Positions 33,781 through 50,400 of a stretch of DNA of 64,000 nt are shown here, piece by piece (the stretch's first letter is position 1; the number at the start of each line of letters is the position of its first letter). Made by a program: the position numbers and the translations under genes. The notes below the pieces were generated by a model that ran no database searches, was not told the origin of the DNA, and worked only from the letters and a program-made list of their open reading frames with translations. Source of the stretch: Takakia lepidozioides (lineage: Eukaryota > Streptophyta > Takakiopsida > Takakiales > Takakiaceae). The DNA lies in contig CM060733.1 in assembly GCA_030704615.1 (NCBI GenBank), positions 50,778,001 through 50,842,000 of the forward strand. The letters run 5' to 3'.

Positions 33781-34459
33781 TGAGAGAGTGCTTTCGAACA
33801 TAAACGTACCTCTAGATTTCTCTTGCCAAATTTCGAGTTGTGAAGTGAACCAATGAGATATTCGCAACCCCGTATATTCCTTTCGTGTAACCCGAAAAGT
33901 GCATCAACCAATCTCTTCCCCCTCACCTCCGGGAACGTAAACACTCTTGGCTGATTCGCCAACGATGGCGGAGGATCCCGAAAGGGGAGACAAAGCCTGC
34001 AACAACTTGTGAAATTGGTGGTTGTGGGGAAACTGGAAGGGGATCCCCTAGGTATAAGTAATGAGGATCTACTTGTGCGGCAATGTCAGGATGCTTCTCA
34101 AGATATGGTACCCAAATGTTGTCCTCGAAGTCTGCCCACATCCAACCGCCCTCCGCATTTTTCCCAAACTGCATATCGATGATCACTCTCCCTGCACCCA
34201 ACTTCACCACCTCGCTCACGAAATCATGTTTAAGATCGTCACATGTCAATATCCCCGAGTCTTTTACTTTTTCCATCAAAGGAATGAAATCAGCTCCAGG
34301 AAGTGGCTTTGTATTCATCTTTGCAAGACACACCTCAAAAGGCTCCCCATTCTCTTCTTTCTCTTCTTCTGGATCTGAAGAAAGCTCCTCATACTTACTT
34401 CTCCGAGTTTGGGTGTCTTTCTTTCGAATCGGATTCAAAGTTCTACGTGAAGTAGACAT
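33781..34459 (-). CDS. Unrecognised ORF family, copy 2 (one frameshift)
   Basis: The 178-codon frame from ATG 34459 starts MSTSRRTLNPIRKKD, continues with an acidic SSDPEEEKEE stretch, then FEVCLAKMNTKPLPGADFIP, DDLKHDFVSEVVKLGAGRVI, GGWMWADFEDNIWVPYLEKH and HYLYLGDPLP. Around 33985 a +1/-1 shift moves the likely continuation to another frame (SLANQPRVFTFPEVRGKRLV, then IRGCEYLIGSLHNSKFGKRN), which runs on to about 33780. The decayed copy at 4.3-4.86 kb shares the same leader and body, so this is a dispersed repeat gene, perhaps a cargo or accessory gene of a mobile element. I do not recognise the fold. Confidence 0.5.
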
Positions 34460-34559
34460 TTTTGCTCTTCTTTCTTAAGAGGTTTTGTGTGCCAATAAAG
34501 AGGAGGTTCTGTGGCGTTATAGAAGATGAAGAGCCAAGTGTCACGGCCGATTCTGCATA

Positions 34560-35395
34560 CCGGATCGGCGGTAGCGAGGAACACGAGGGAACTTTGAGAA
34601 AGTGAAGAATGCCAAGGAACGGGGCTGATTATGCGCGCAGTACAGAATGTAACTTAGCCAATGAGGATTCCACTTCTAATAACACTATGCCGCCATATTA
34701 AGCTATCCACTTCTGTGCCACTCATCAGATATTACCAGTTCTAGAAGTAAACTCTCTTTCTGTAAGCCCGAGTCCTGCAAGGTCATCATCCTTGTCTGTG
34801 GTAGTGAGGAAGAAAGGCATGGAAGTACAATAGACGCTGTGGCGAGTACTTCAGAGTTTGATTGGGTATTTCATGATCAGGCCTACCCCGAAGTTTTACT
34901 TTACCAATTTGCTTTTTGCAACTGTCCCTCAAGTAGCTGAGTGCAGTGGTCCAACTGAGTGTTCCTCTCGTACTCTACTCACGGAGCGTTGTGTCTCTCG
35001 CGACAACTCTCCCAGATGAGGTGTGAGCCGCCATAGCGGTTCGCTTGTTAGCGATACTAGTATAGCTAGTTTGTTGTTGCTCTTCACGACTGCCCATACT
35101 ATTCATCCGCTTTGATTAGAAATCCGCCCACATGTATCATCAAAACAGGCATCCAGACAGTCAGACCCTCAAGCAACACTTCTACTTCTGCACGCTGGTG
35201 GGCTGGATATACTAAAAGAGATCGACATGGATATGTGAGAGATGAAACATCGAGAAAGAGGAAATGAGCGAGAAATGCCCTTTCAAGCATGGGGCATGAT
35301 GGTATGAGCGTCGGCAATACTCCTGGCTCCAGGCAACCCCAGGTCTACAATTGGCCCCACACTTGCAGGCTGTCTCTTGCCCACATGAGTAGGTG
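34560..35395. other. Upstream region of the STR6-like gene
   Basis: No coding frame is supported. It presumably contains the promoter and 5' UTR of the gene starting at 35396; no clear TATA box was identified. Confidence 0.4.
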
Positions 35396-40133
<4,738 letters not shown>

Positions 40134-41000
40134 GTCTAGGTCTGCAGCATTTTCTTTTATTTGTCCTTTATTCTCCACACCATAGTATCTTCAATTTATC
40201 TAGGACGACGACCGGTATAAAATTTTCCTCTCAAAACGTTGTGGTAATGTATTGTAGAGTACTGAATTACTTGTTAAGTGAAGCTACAGTTTGCCTACAC
40301 TTCTTTTTTCTTTCTTTTCAGGATGCCAGCTAGTGCAGTAGAGAAGGCATTCTGCATACAAAAGGCCACGGTCGCTCATCTCTGGCTAAACTCAAATATA
40401 GGTTTAGCCCAAGTCCATATGAAAAGCTTGATGGCCAGTGGCTTGATGTCTTGGTGGGTTACTTCTCAGCACAAATGCAACTTCTTTGCAACTCTTCCCA
40501 TAGGCTATCTGCATGCAGTGATCTGTATTGCTACTCAGTTCGTTCATGATTTCCTGAGAATATTGACCATCATATCCTGTTGAGGGCATTTCCTGCGGCA
40601 TGTCCATAGGAAATGATAGTGGGGTCTATCAAGCATAGGTGGGAAGTGAGCCCACAATTGCACTTGACTGGAGCGGGTAATGAGTGAAGGGGGGATTTTG
40701 ACTGACTGTGGTGATAATGGAAGGAGATCTTAGTGCTGTCCTAATTCTGGTGTGGGTGGGTGGTGGAGCTGAGCTTCTCCGAAGCTTGGAGAGGAAGTGA
40801 ATATGATTAGTGGGGCAGCCCTGTGCACAAGTTTGTTCAGCATCTTGAATCTGGACAGGTTTGTATGTCTCTCGTGGTGGTGCTTCAGATAGAGCCCTTG
40901 ACTAACTTGGGTGATAGTTGTCAAAAATCCAACAATATCCAATCCCATGGTGGCCACTTGACAGTTCACATAGTGCTTGTAATGGTATTTGGGTATTCTG
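40134..41000. other. 3' flank of the STR6-like gene
   Basis: Probable 3' UTR and spacer. No gene is supported. Confidence 0.4.
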
Positions 41001-41089
41001 TTAAGGATTGATGCGGCAGGAATTGGATTTGCTCCCTCACCTATGGTTTGATTGGGACTTCCTTAGGGCTCACTGGTGCTTCCATAGCG

Positions 41090-41292
41090 AATTAGAGGTC
41101 GTAACAGCTGCCTGTGCAAACCTGGCAGACCTGGAAAAGGGCAAGGAGGACCATGGTGACATGATCAAACCTGGAATTGTACCACATGTCATTCTCAACA
41201 GTGCCCTTGTGGACATGTATGCCAAATGTGGCAGCGTTGAAGATGCAAATGGAGTGTTCGATAATATGGCTGAACGAACTGTGGTGTCCTGA
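41090..41292 (+). pseudogene. Isolated PPR fragment
   Basis: The plus-strand frame reads VTAACANLADLEKGKEDHGD, MIKPGIVPHVILNSALVDMY, AKCGSVEDANGVFDNMAERT and VVS-stop. This is one and a half PPR motifs closely resembling the relics at 8-14 kb but on the other strand, with no gene around it. Confidence 0.85.
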
Positions 41293-43689
41293 GTGCTCTG
41301 ATTGCAGGATAAGCGCATCAAGGGTGTGGAATGGAGACCAATGGGCTCTCCTCTCATGATCTATGGTTCACCACATGCAGATTCTAGATTGTCGACACCA
41401 AAACTTGAGACTGCACAACCAGTTAACACATATTGGCCCTTAGTTTTCTCTTTTGTATCTTGCAAGAATAAATGACTATCCTAGTCCGATTAAAAACTTT
41501 CCATAAGGCTGTGCTTTTAGCTAGCCTAGAGGTGCTAACATCCTGTCTATCCCACTACATATCCTTGATACTAAGAGGGATGAGAGGATCACACAAAACA
41601 AGACCTGAATTAAAGGATCCTTAATCTATCAGCCCTAGGTGATTCATGTTAACTTTTCACTGATTGGGGAAACAGAAAAGAAGACAATAGCAAGACAGGA
41701 CAGAAAGCTAGAAGAAAGCCTTAAACCTGGATGGAGGACCTTGCAAAAGCTTTTCCCTTAGGAAGCATGAACTGTAGCGTAGCATTCGTGGGCTCTCAGC
41801 ACTTTTTCATCGTTTCATGAAACAGAAACAATGCATATGTTGCGTCTAATTATGCAAAAGACAGCCACACATTCCTGCATGAAGCCAAAAACAAGGGAAG
41901 CACTTGAGAGCACCAATTCAATATATGCCTGTTGGTTTAGCGTTTGTGCAAGGAAGTAGGTGAGGATCTCTTCAAAGAGTACTGAGCTAGATAACCTTTT
42001 CAGCTCACTTAGCAATACAGAAAAATGAAACTTTCTTAAATAATGCAAAGAACTAACTATACCATGATGCCTTTTGGACTCCAAGATACAGCGTCAAATT
42101 TCCTGTAGATCATAGTAACAGGCGTCCTGTTGCACAATGTCCAAATTCAGAGAAATGAAAAGCTAAACCTCGCCGTTTCTGACAGGATACCGGAAGTAGA
42201 AATGGTCGCCAGTCTCCAGATCTTCGGTCTAGATAAGCGAATACTCCACAAGCTGTTACAATCAAGCTTACGATCTCAGCCAAACAGAAGAGATGAAGAA
42301 AATATACTGATAAAACTGAGCTTTATAGCAGCTTGTGGCCATAGTCTTCCAGAAAAAAAGAGGTTCCACCGATTGCAGGAAAGAACACAAATGCACATAC
42401 TAGCCACAAACCTCAGTGGTTGTTGGGTAGGTAAAATACCATGAATGCTCAGATGGCTAGTGTCACTTGAGGAGAAATCGAGGAGAAATCCCGCAGGTGT
42501 TTGCTTGATAGCATCAAGCGACCGATCGACAAGCTCTAGGATGTGCTCTACTCCTACTGTCCTTCCTGCCTCCCCAACCTGCAAAGAGGATCATGGCCCA
42601 GCTTATATGAGTGAGACCACACATTGAACGGTCAGTGCACGCCAAATAAATTACCCAAGATTATCAGGCCCTAACCCATGCAGGCTCACACCCTTCCATG
42701 TAAAGCCTTAGCATGGAAATCGTTGCTGCTTCTGCCATCGCTGGCCACGGTGGTCATATGTGGCATGGATATTGTGGATGCATCTGCCTAGCTTCCTTCA
42801 GGACCACACTTCAAACACGTGGAAAAGGTCATGAAATAATGGGTATAACATTCGTGAAGTGAAACTACAATGTGCATCGATTTGCAGGTGTGCAGCGAGA
42901 TGGAGATCGCAACTTATCAAGGATGTCGATGTCACCTGGGGCAAGGACCACTCCCTCTCCACCAGGTCGTCTGATTCGCGAATTTTCTGGCATGACCTGC
43001 GTGGGAGTCCGATTGCGCTTGATGTGGAAGACGGTTAGGTGAACTGGAGGCACCTCTAGGCTCGTCCATGCCAAAATCTAATCTGGGTGCTCACCCAGAT
43101 TAGATTTTGGAGTCTTAGTCAAGATTTCGAGCCGACTATGGGTCACCCGCTCTTGTTCCCTCCCTGTGGAATTGGGTTTCTTTCTGAGCACCCTCCTTTC
43201 GATCATTCTTTCATCTCTCGTTATTATACTTCAGGACTCTTTGCTCTGCTGACTTGCAGTTCTTCTCACTTGCTTCCCTTTGACATTCTGTTACTGGGTG
43301 CTATCTCCCATGTTGCAGGGATGTTTTTTCCCTGTGTGCCCTTAATTTGATAAAGCCGGGCCTCCTGTCCCCACTGATCTAAAAAAAGAAGAAAGAAAAA
43401 AAGTAAAGAAAAAAGGAAAAGAAATGGCGTGGGAAAAGGAGCGTAGATTTGTAAACAGTTGAGGGCGCCTACGCTTACAGTGAGGCACTGGGGCCATGCA
43501 GGGAGGCACGTGTGGAGGGATATTTGGCACAGTGCCATGCAAGCAGCTCTGGACCCAGTTCCTTCGGACATGGACCTGCGCTGCGGGGTAGCACAACGTG
43601 CTTGATGATCGCAGGATCTGCTCAGCATGGGTTGGGTAGGGAAGCTTTGGAGATCTAGGAGCAAATGCGATGGAAAGGGGCGAGGCCCA
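41293..43689. other. Intergenic stretch with one strong hairpin
   Basis: No supported genes. The only notable structure is the inverted repeat at 43071-43110, listed separately. Confidence 0.4.
43071..43110. repeat. Perfect 18-bp inverted repeat with a 4-nt loop
   Basis: CCAAAATCTAATCTGGGT is followed by GCTC and the exact reverse complement ACCCAGATTAGATTTTGG. There is no T-run behind it and no adjacent gene end. Confidence 0.95.
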
Positions 43690-43970
43690 ACAGTGTTTCG
43701 TTGATTACTTGTGTTGTCAATGCCTGTGCCATCTTAGCATGGGTGTGGTGGTAGGGAGGTCCTTGAGCTGTTTGAGAGATGCAACAGGAAGGTTTGAAGG
43801 CAGGTGGCGTGTTCTTTACATCTCTTTTGTGTGCATGCAGCCATTTGGGGCTAGAGGATGAAGGCTGCACTCCAGTAGTGGAGATCACGACCTCACTCCT
43901 AGAGTGGAGCATTTTCGCTGCATGGTGGACCTTGTTGGTCGTGTTGGAACTCCTCTCGGTGGGCCTGGAC
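43690..43970 (+). pseudogene. C-terminal PPR pseudogene fragment
   Basis: Pieces in shifting frames read LFERMQQEGLKAGGVFFTSL, LCACSHLGLEDEGC and VEHFRCMVDLVGRVG, the typical end of a plant PLS-class PPR array. Frameshifts near 43790 and 43880 break it. It runs up to the start codon of the zinc-finger gene. Confidence 0.7.
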
Positions 43971-43974
43971 CCAG

Positions 43975-46175
43975 ATGGCCGGCCCAGTTCGGAAGCTTGA
44001 GGCAGATGAAAGGCGCAATTTTGGAGCCCCGGACCATAATCCTATCATACTGGCCAGTGGCGCTGGTGTAGACGCACCTGATGATGAATGGAGAGCGCAA
44101 GGAGACGCAGGTCAAGACTGCTCCAATAGTAGCACAGCGGCTAGTGAAAAATCAGGTAGATAGCAGGATGTATCATTGAACGTAATGGAAAACCTTGCGG
44201 TCTTAAATTTTGTGCCTGGCAGTTGTACATGAGACTAGCCTTGTGGCCCGAGAAGGAAAGCGATTCGTACTAATGGGAAAGTTGCATGCAGAAAAGAGAA
44301 AAAGAAAAACAGAATCTATCGAGGAGGAGTCTGTGGCCAAACCCTACGAGTGCAGATTTTGTCCAATGAAGTTTGCTAAATCACAAGCATTGGGTGGACA
44401 CATGAACCGTCATCGCCAAGGTAACGATGGTAAAATACTGGTCATGGTTTACACTTGCTAAATGTATACTGAATACCCAGGCCAATTCTCTAGGCTTAGT
44501 TGAAAAGACTCTTCAGAACTATTAAAGTCAGATCTAGTTATGTACAAACTCGTACTTGACTATGTCGAAGATATAAATCCAGAATTATCTGAGATAATTA
44601 TGTATCAATTGACATTGGCTTACAGAAAGAGAACGGGAGCAGTACATGCATGCTCGGCAGCTTGTGATGCAGCAGCAACCTGCCTGCAGCTTTTCTCCGT
44701 GGACGTAAGTTGATCTATCGATGCAATGGAATTGCCAGTATATTATGAAGTATCTGCTCGTCACATGCATTGCTATTAAAGTCCACTGTTCATATATGAC
44801 CGACCTCTCCTTCGGGGCAGGTAACAATTATACTGACAATGAAGTTTATGTCAAGCACTAAACACTCTCCTTGAAGACCAGACATTGCTGTACGTGTTCC
44901 TGGTTGGTTTAATTGTCATGTTTGGAACTAGTCTAGAGGTAGAACGATCTTCAGCATGCATAAAAATACATTCGGGGGCATTTTTGCAACAGGATGCCAA
45001 CACAGAACACCTCAGGTGCTGCCTCACTTGGACGTTACAATCAGAGTTCACAACAAAGGGAAGCCTCAAATTTCAACTTCAGAGTAAGTGCTCCATCAAC
45101 CCCAGCAATGCCCGCATCACCAGCTGCAAACCTCTACAACAGTTCTGGATTACCCAGCAACCTACAGTGGTCAAATGTGTTCGGACAGTCTGGTGGTCAG
45201 AGTACAGTTGGAACAGGACTTCCCACAGAGAGTAGCAGGTCTCTGCAAAACATTAACTGGCGAGACGATTCGATGGTGATACCAAATTTTCTGCAAGGGC
45301 GGCAGCCATTTGGAAGTTTCGGGTCCTTCAACAACCTGCCCGCTCGCACCTCGGCAGCCTTTGGTGTAGGCTCAGATATAGCAGCTGGGGGGTTACCGTA
45401 TGTGGAGCAGCGAGGCACAATGGACGTGAATAGCCTGATGCCAAATCCCCTCGGGCATCGGATGAGCAGCAGCGTACCAAGGCAATTGGCTACGAGTGGG
45501 TCATCCAGCTTGCTTCAGGCGACTGGTACAGGTCCTGATCAGAAGCGTTATGTTGGGCAAACAGCCATGTCAAGCCATAGTGGCAGTTCTCTTGGCCAGT
45601 TGGGTTTCTCTTCCGACCAACTTCAATCTCTTTCCCAAGGTTCAGCATTGCAGTTAGACGTTTCATCTCAGTTTAACCTCCCACCCATTACTGTACCAGG
45701 ATATCAGTTCCTGCCTGGGTTGCAGGGACAAGATTTTTTGGGACAATCGTCTACCGCATTCGAAGGGATGTCATGGATACAGCCGTTTGCAGGGAACAAA
45801 AATACAGTGAGTGCCCTAGGCTCTGCAACGGGAAGTGAGGGCTTCAATAATACTGCTTTGGGTCAAGACACCTTCAATATAGAAGGGGGAGGGCAAGCAG
45901 GCCAAAACAGCGAAATGTGCACTGGACAAGCTGATGCTGAGGGACTAGCATCAGGTGCCGACAACTCACCTCTCAACATTGAACCTGGAGACTCTGGAAT
46001 CACTGGGTTGCCAGTTTTGCCGGGGATAGCATCCCTTTCCAGATATCGATCAGCTGATTTCAGTTCTGCGGCAGAAGGGACGTGGAGGAATATGGCACAG
46101 GCAACTCAACCTGGTCCGAGTTCCACTACCCCACCAACAAGTGAGACACTCTCCTTGCTCGATCCCAGTTCGTGA
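43975..46175 (+). CDS. JAG-like: JAGGED-like single C2H2 zinc-finger transcription factor
   Basis: Four exons: 43975-44155, 44223-44420, 44626-44704, 44993-46175. GT-AG junctions stay in frame, giving 546 residues. A basic KRKRK patch (85-89) is probably a nuclear signal. The single finger is YECRFCPMKFAKSQALGGHM followed by NRH (102-124), with the plant QALGGH core. It continues directly into RQERE, then EQYMHARQLV, the extension typical of JAGGED/NUBBIN/STAMENLESS proteins that control lateral organ growth in angiosperms. The remaining 390 residues are Ser/Gly/Gln/Asn-rich and disordered, much longer than I remember for angiosperm JAGGED. No LxLxL EAR motif is seen at the N-terminus. ATG 43975 is the first start in frame, and the PPR relic ends immediately upstream. 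Confidence 0.85.
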
Positions 46176-47420
46176 GGGGTGTTCACACGATCAGCTGAAA
46201 ACCAGCTATACAGCAAGGGTATTTGTACTGGTGTTTGACACGGTTTTGAAAATTCCTTCAGAGCAGCTTGCAACTGCAGCTTATGCACTTGTGCAGATTT
46301 AAGGGATGCAGAGAGAGACTGCACCTTGCCCACGACTGCTTGGAATTATAGCTCGGCCATCCTTGCAAGGCAGGACTCTGCAGTGGGAGGGTCAAAAGTA
46401 GGCGAGAGGCTGCAGCTCAAGCGTACTAGCAACATCTCGAAGCCTCAATGCCCCCCTGACTATTAATTTTGACACTAAATTCCAATAATTTTGTACATGA
46501 TCCAGTCTTGTGTAAAGAATGTTTACTGAATGTTCTCACCTGAGACTTCAGACAGAAGTTCTGCTGCTGATCTCAAACAATGAGAAAATGATTGAGGATG
46601 TCAAGCCCAGGAATGGTTGATGGCTTGGCTGATTATTCCTACATATTGATTGATTACTGTGCTCACAGATTGCAAATGATAATTGGATGTGAATTAGGTG
46701 CAAGACATGTAGGCAGTGACAAGAATCATTTCTTGGTGCAGATGCTGCTGAAACCCTGCTAGTTGTTGTTTCTAAGTTCTTAGATTCTAGTTACTCTTCA
46801 TCCTGTGCAGATTGGGAAAGACCCTCTTATCTAGTATTGAGTCGTGTAAGCATGTTCTTCGTTGCTTACCACAAGCAGTTTCTATCAGTGACCTTGGGAT
46901 GGGAAGAGGCTGGCCAGCTTTTTGAGGATATGATTTGACTCACTCGATGTGCGTAGAAGTCTTCAAGAGTATTGTGCATCCAACTAACTGTTTCCTGGAC
47001 TGTTGTAGCAAGCAGCCTTGCCCTTGATTCACATTACATCAACAAGATGCCTAGTGATGTCATTTAAGCAATTATACCAACTTCTTTTAACTTTGAAACA
47101 CACACCTATTAGCAACCCGTAGCATGTCATAGTCTGGTCCCTGCTTCAGCAGCTGGAAATAAACCTTACATTAAGTACAGGAGCCCTTAAGCTCCAAGTC
47201 GGTTTTGCAACATTGTCAACCTTTTATCAATCCCCCCACTCTAGAGCCCTAATCTCTAGAGTACCTAATGTAAGGAAGGAGCCTTTTGAAAAACTACCGA
47301 ACTAAACTTGTCATTCTTGCACATGGGAGATAACAAGGGTGGTTGAGTATAAAACTGAGCAAGTAATGCCTACACATTGGAGAGGGAGTAATGGACAGGC
47401 TATGGGTAGAACATCGTAAG
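46176..47420. other. Spacer between convergent genes
   Basis: Contains the 3' flanks of the JAGGED-like gene (plus) and FLVB (minus). Nothing else was recognised. Confidence 0.5.
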
Positions 47421-50400
47421 TCAGTAATAGTTTCCAATCTTACGGTGATGGGCTGCTGTACGTCCATCAGGCTTGGAAACGTTGCCATCAGTTACCTGAG
47501 CATATACAATCCAATGATCACTTGTTTCCATCCGGCTCATTACAGTACATTCGATGTACGCCAATGTATCAATTAAAATGGGACTGCCGTTTGCTGCTGC
47601 TGTCCATTGCACGCCTTCAAATCGGTCCGCTGCGAAGACAAAATACCCCACTGCCAGCTGTGAGCCGCCAAAAGTGATACAACCAAAACAACGGCTAGAT
47701 AACAGTAACAATAGTACTTGCACAAGACAAAACGAGACCAATTGCCAATTGACGTAACTTAAATGAGATGAGATAGTGGAACAGGGAAGTTCTGATGTTT
47801 GGATACACTGGCTGAGTGCGACTTTCTGAGTGACCCTGCTGTTGGATCTAATAAGTTGATGCATGCTCCTACTGCCATCCAATTCAAAGAACATTTGACG
47901 TTAAGGTCACAGCGACAGAAAGCTTTAGGAGAGGGGTTCGGAAGAAAACCTCCCGGAGGAAAGCGCTTAAGAAAGTGCTTCATGAGAGGCGCATAGTTGT
48001 TCTCTTCGAGGCAATTTAGTACAAATGTGTCACCCACCTGCCACAGAGCAACCGCTAATACCTCAGGCCTGCCTGTCACTTCATAAAAGTAGACTAATGA
48101 ACTGTTTCCTTTCTTAACATTCTTCTCAGTGATGGCCTGAACCATTGCTGGCATGTGGTTTTCATGCATGGATCCACCAAGGAAGATGATAGAGGTGCAG
48201 CTCAACAACAGCAACCTTTCGCTTTGGCTTCAGGCTTTCTGCACACACCTGCATAAGAGACTCGATAGCCCGATCCTTGGCCACTGCAATTGTGATGCCT
48301 AGCGGCTTGAAACTGGCCTGCTCACACACCACAGAATGTCACACTAGTTAGCATAGCAGCTTCCATCAAAACTCCGGGGCGCTTATGTAGTTCACTATGA
48401 AGGGCAAAAGAGGCACTGAAGGTAAACGGACTTCGTCAGCTCAGCTGTCACTAACCTGAGAAACCCAGGATGCCACCATAGCACCCTTGGATGAGCCCTT
48501 TGTAGCTGTGACAACATAAAGACCACCAGAAACCCGAGCAATGGCTCTTGCCACATCATAGGGCATGTTATCTTTTTTGGCTTGAATAACTTTCTTCTGT
48601 GTTAGTAACTGTCCCAAATCAGTGCCTGCCTCCTCATACTCCTGATACCTGCAGCCTCAGACTTGCAAGTCAGCTTTTACAGTCCACCACCCTACCTAGT
48701 GAAATTGAAAGAGTGTAGGAAATTTACTGTTACAAAAGAACTCTCAAGCACTCTTGACAAAAAATGGTTAACGGGGAGAGATTACGTTGCCTCTGTTGGA
48801 GTCTCCTTCACTCGGAGAGGAGGGAAGGGAGAGGAGAAGCCAAGTTCCATGAAGCGCGCCAGCATGGTATCAACTGGTTCATCATCTCCCCCATAGCTCT
48901 CTGCAATCACCACAGCCTGCATTCAACAGTGCTTCATCACATTCAGTCACCCTCAGAAATAGCTTGATGCCAGCAGCTCTGTCAGCATTACAAAGTAATG
49001 GTGCCAGAATCAAAATCCATAGGCGAATAAAAAAGTGCGAGGGGATGATACCTGCTTTCCCTTCAATGCTGCATACAGTATGCTAACAGCTGTGTTGGCA
49101 GTGCCAGAACTGGGAGGTGCCATTATCACCACTGCCCCACTCTTGGCTACAACCTCTATCAGTTCTTGTGGATCTGCAGAGTTCAGATCCATCATCTCCA
49201 CCTCTGTGTTTGTCTTGGTCAAGCCTCTTGCAAGTGCCTGCATTCGTACTTGCCATCCTTAGCAACTAAAAGGCGGTGCAAGATAAATCATCTAGTGACT
49301 TCAACCTTAGCTTTTGTGAAGAGGGACAGAGAGAAAGCAGACAACCAGAAGAGGGAAGGAAGTGATACATAACAAATGGTTTCTAGTAGTTTCGAAACAC
49401 TTCCCAACATAGGACCTTCTTCAATGTCCTGTAGCAGTAGATTGATCAATGGACTAACTAATTTCAAAGGAACACAAAGGACACACTTGCAGTAGTAACA
49501 CAATGGGAAATGATTGCACAAAGCAGGTGACAAGATATGAACAGCTGTGGTTGTGACTGCTGAGGCTCTGCAAACAACTATTGGAAAAGACTGATACAAG
49601 AGAAAACAAATATTTCAGCTACATGCATGTGAAGATGAAGTTTGAGTGTTTCGCAGCTGCTCACCTGTGAAAGGCGGTCACTGAAGCCATAGTCAGAGAC
49701 ATAGAGAAGAGCCACAGAGGTCAACTTCTTTTCTTGTGCTTGCTTGCTCCAGGTCTCATACTTGTGCATGAACTCTCCAACATTGTATCGCAGTAATGGG
49801 CCATGGCCAACTCCTATCAACCCAAACTCCATACCATGCACTCGCTTCAAGGCACTCAATACTGAACGTGAGTTGGGTCGCATGAGACAGTCATAGTAAA
49901 AGCGAAAATGCGGCTCTAGTTCCTCCAGATCTTCATCGTACACCTGCCGACTCCGCAACAAACAAATCCATTGAAAACCCATGTCCACCTAAGGTACACG
50001 CACATACTGATATTCAAACACAACCCACAACTGCCGATTGGACATGTGCAGATTGTTCAGTGCTAGAATGTTATGGTATAGTTGCTCCTAGCAAGAATTA
50101 CACCTCTTTAGGACTATTCTGTGATGAACATTAATAGCAGCTCAGCTCAGCTCAACCCAGCTCAACCCAATTTGCAGTGTAGCACCAGACTGCATGAGCA
50201 CAGGCAGGTGACCAAAAGACAAATGGCAAAGGCAGGAGTGGTCTCTACATTGTACCGCTTCAGAGCAGTAGTGCATGCCAAAGGCATCACATGTGAAGAG
50301 AATTCCAGAGCCACGATCTAAAGTGAACATTGTATCAGGCCAATGCAGATTGGGCGCTATGACAAATTCCAGCACATGTCCTTTCCCCAGGTCCAGTGTG

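Noticed and set aside
34940-34980. GTTCCTCTCGTACT equals the complement of the rRNA sarcin-ricin loop
   Set aside because: Only 14 bases match and the flanks do not resemble large-subunit rRNA. A match of this length is expected by chance in a window of this size.
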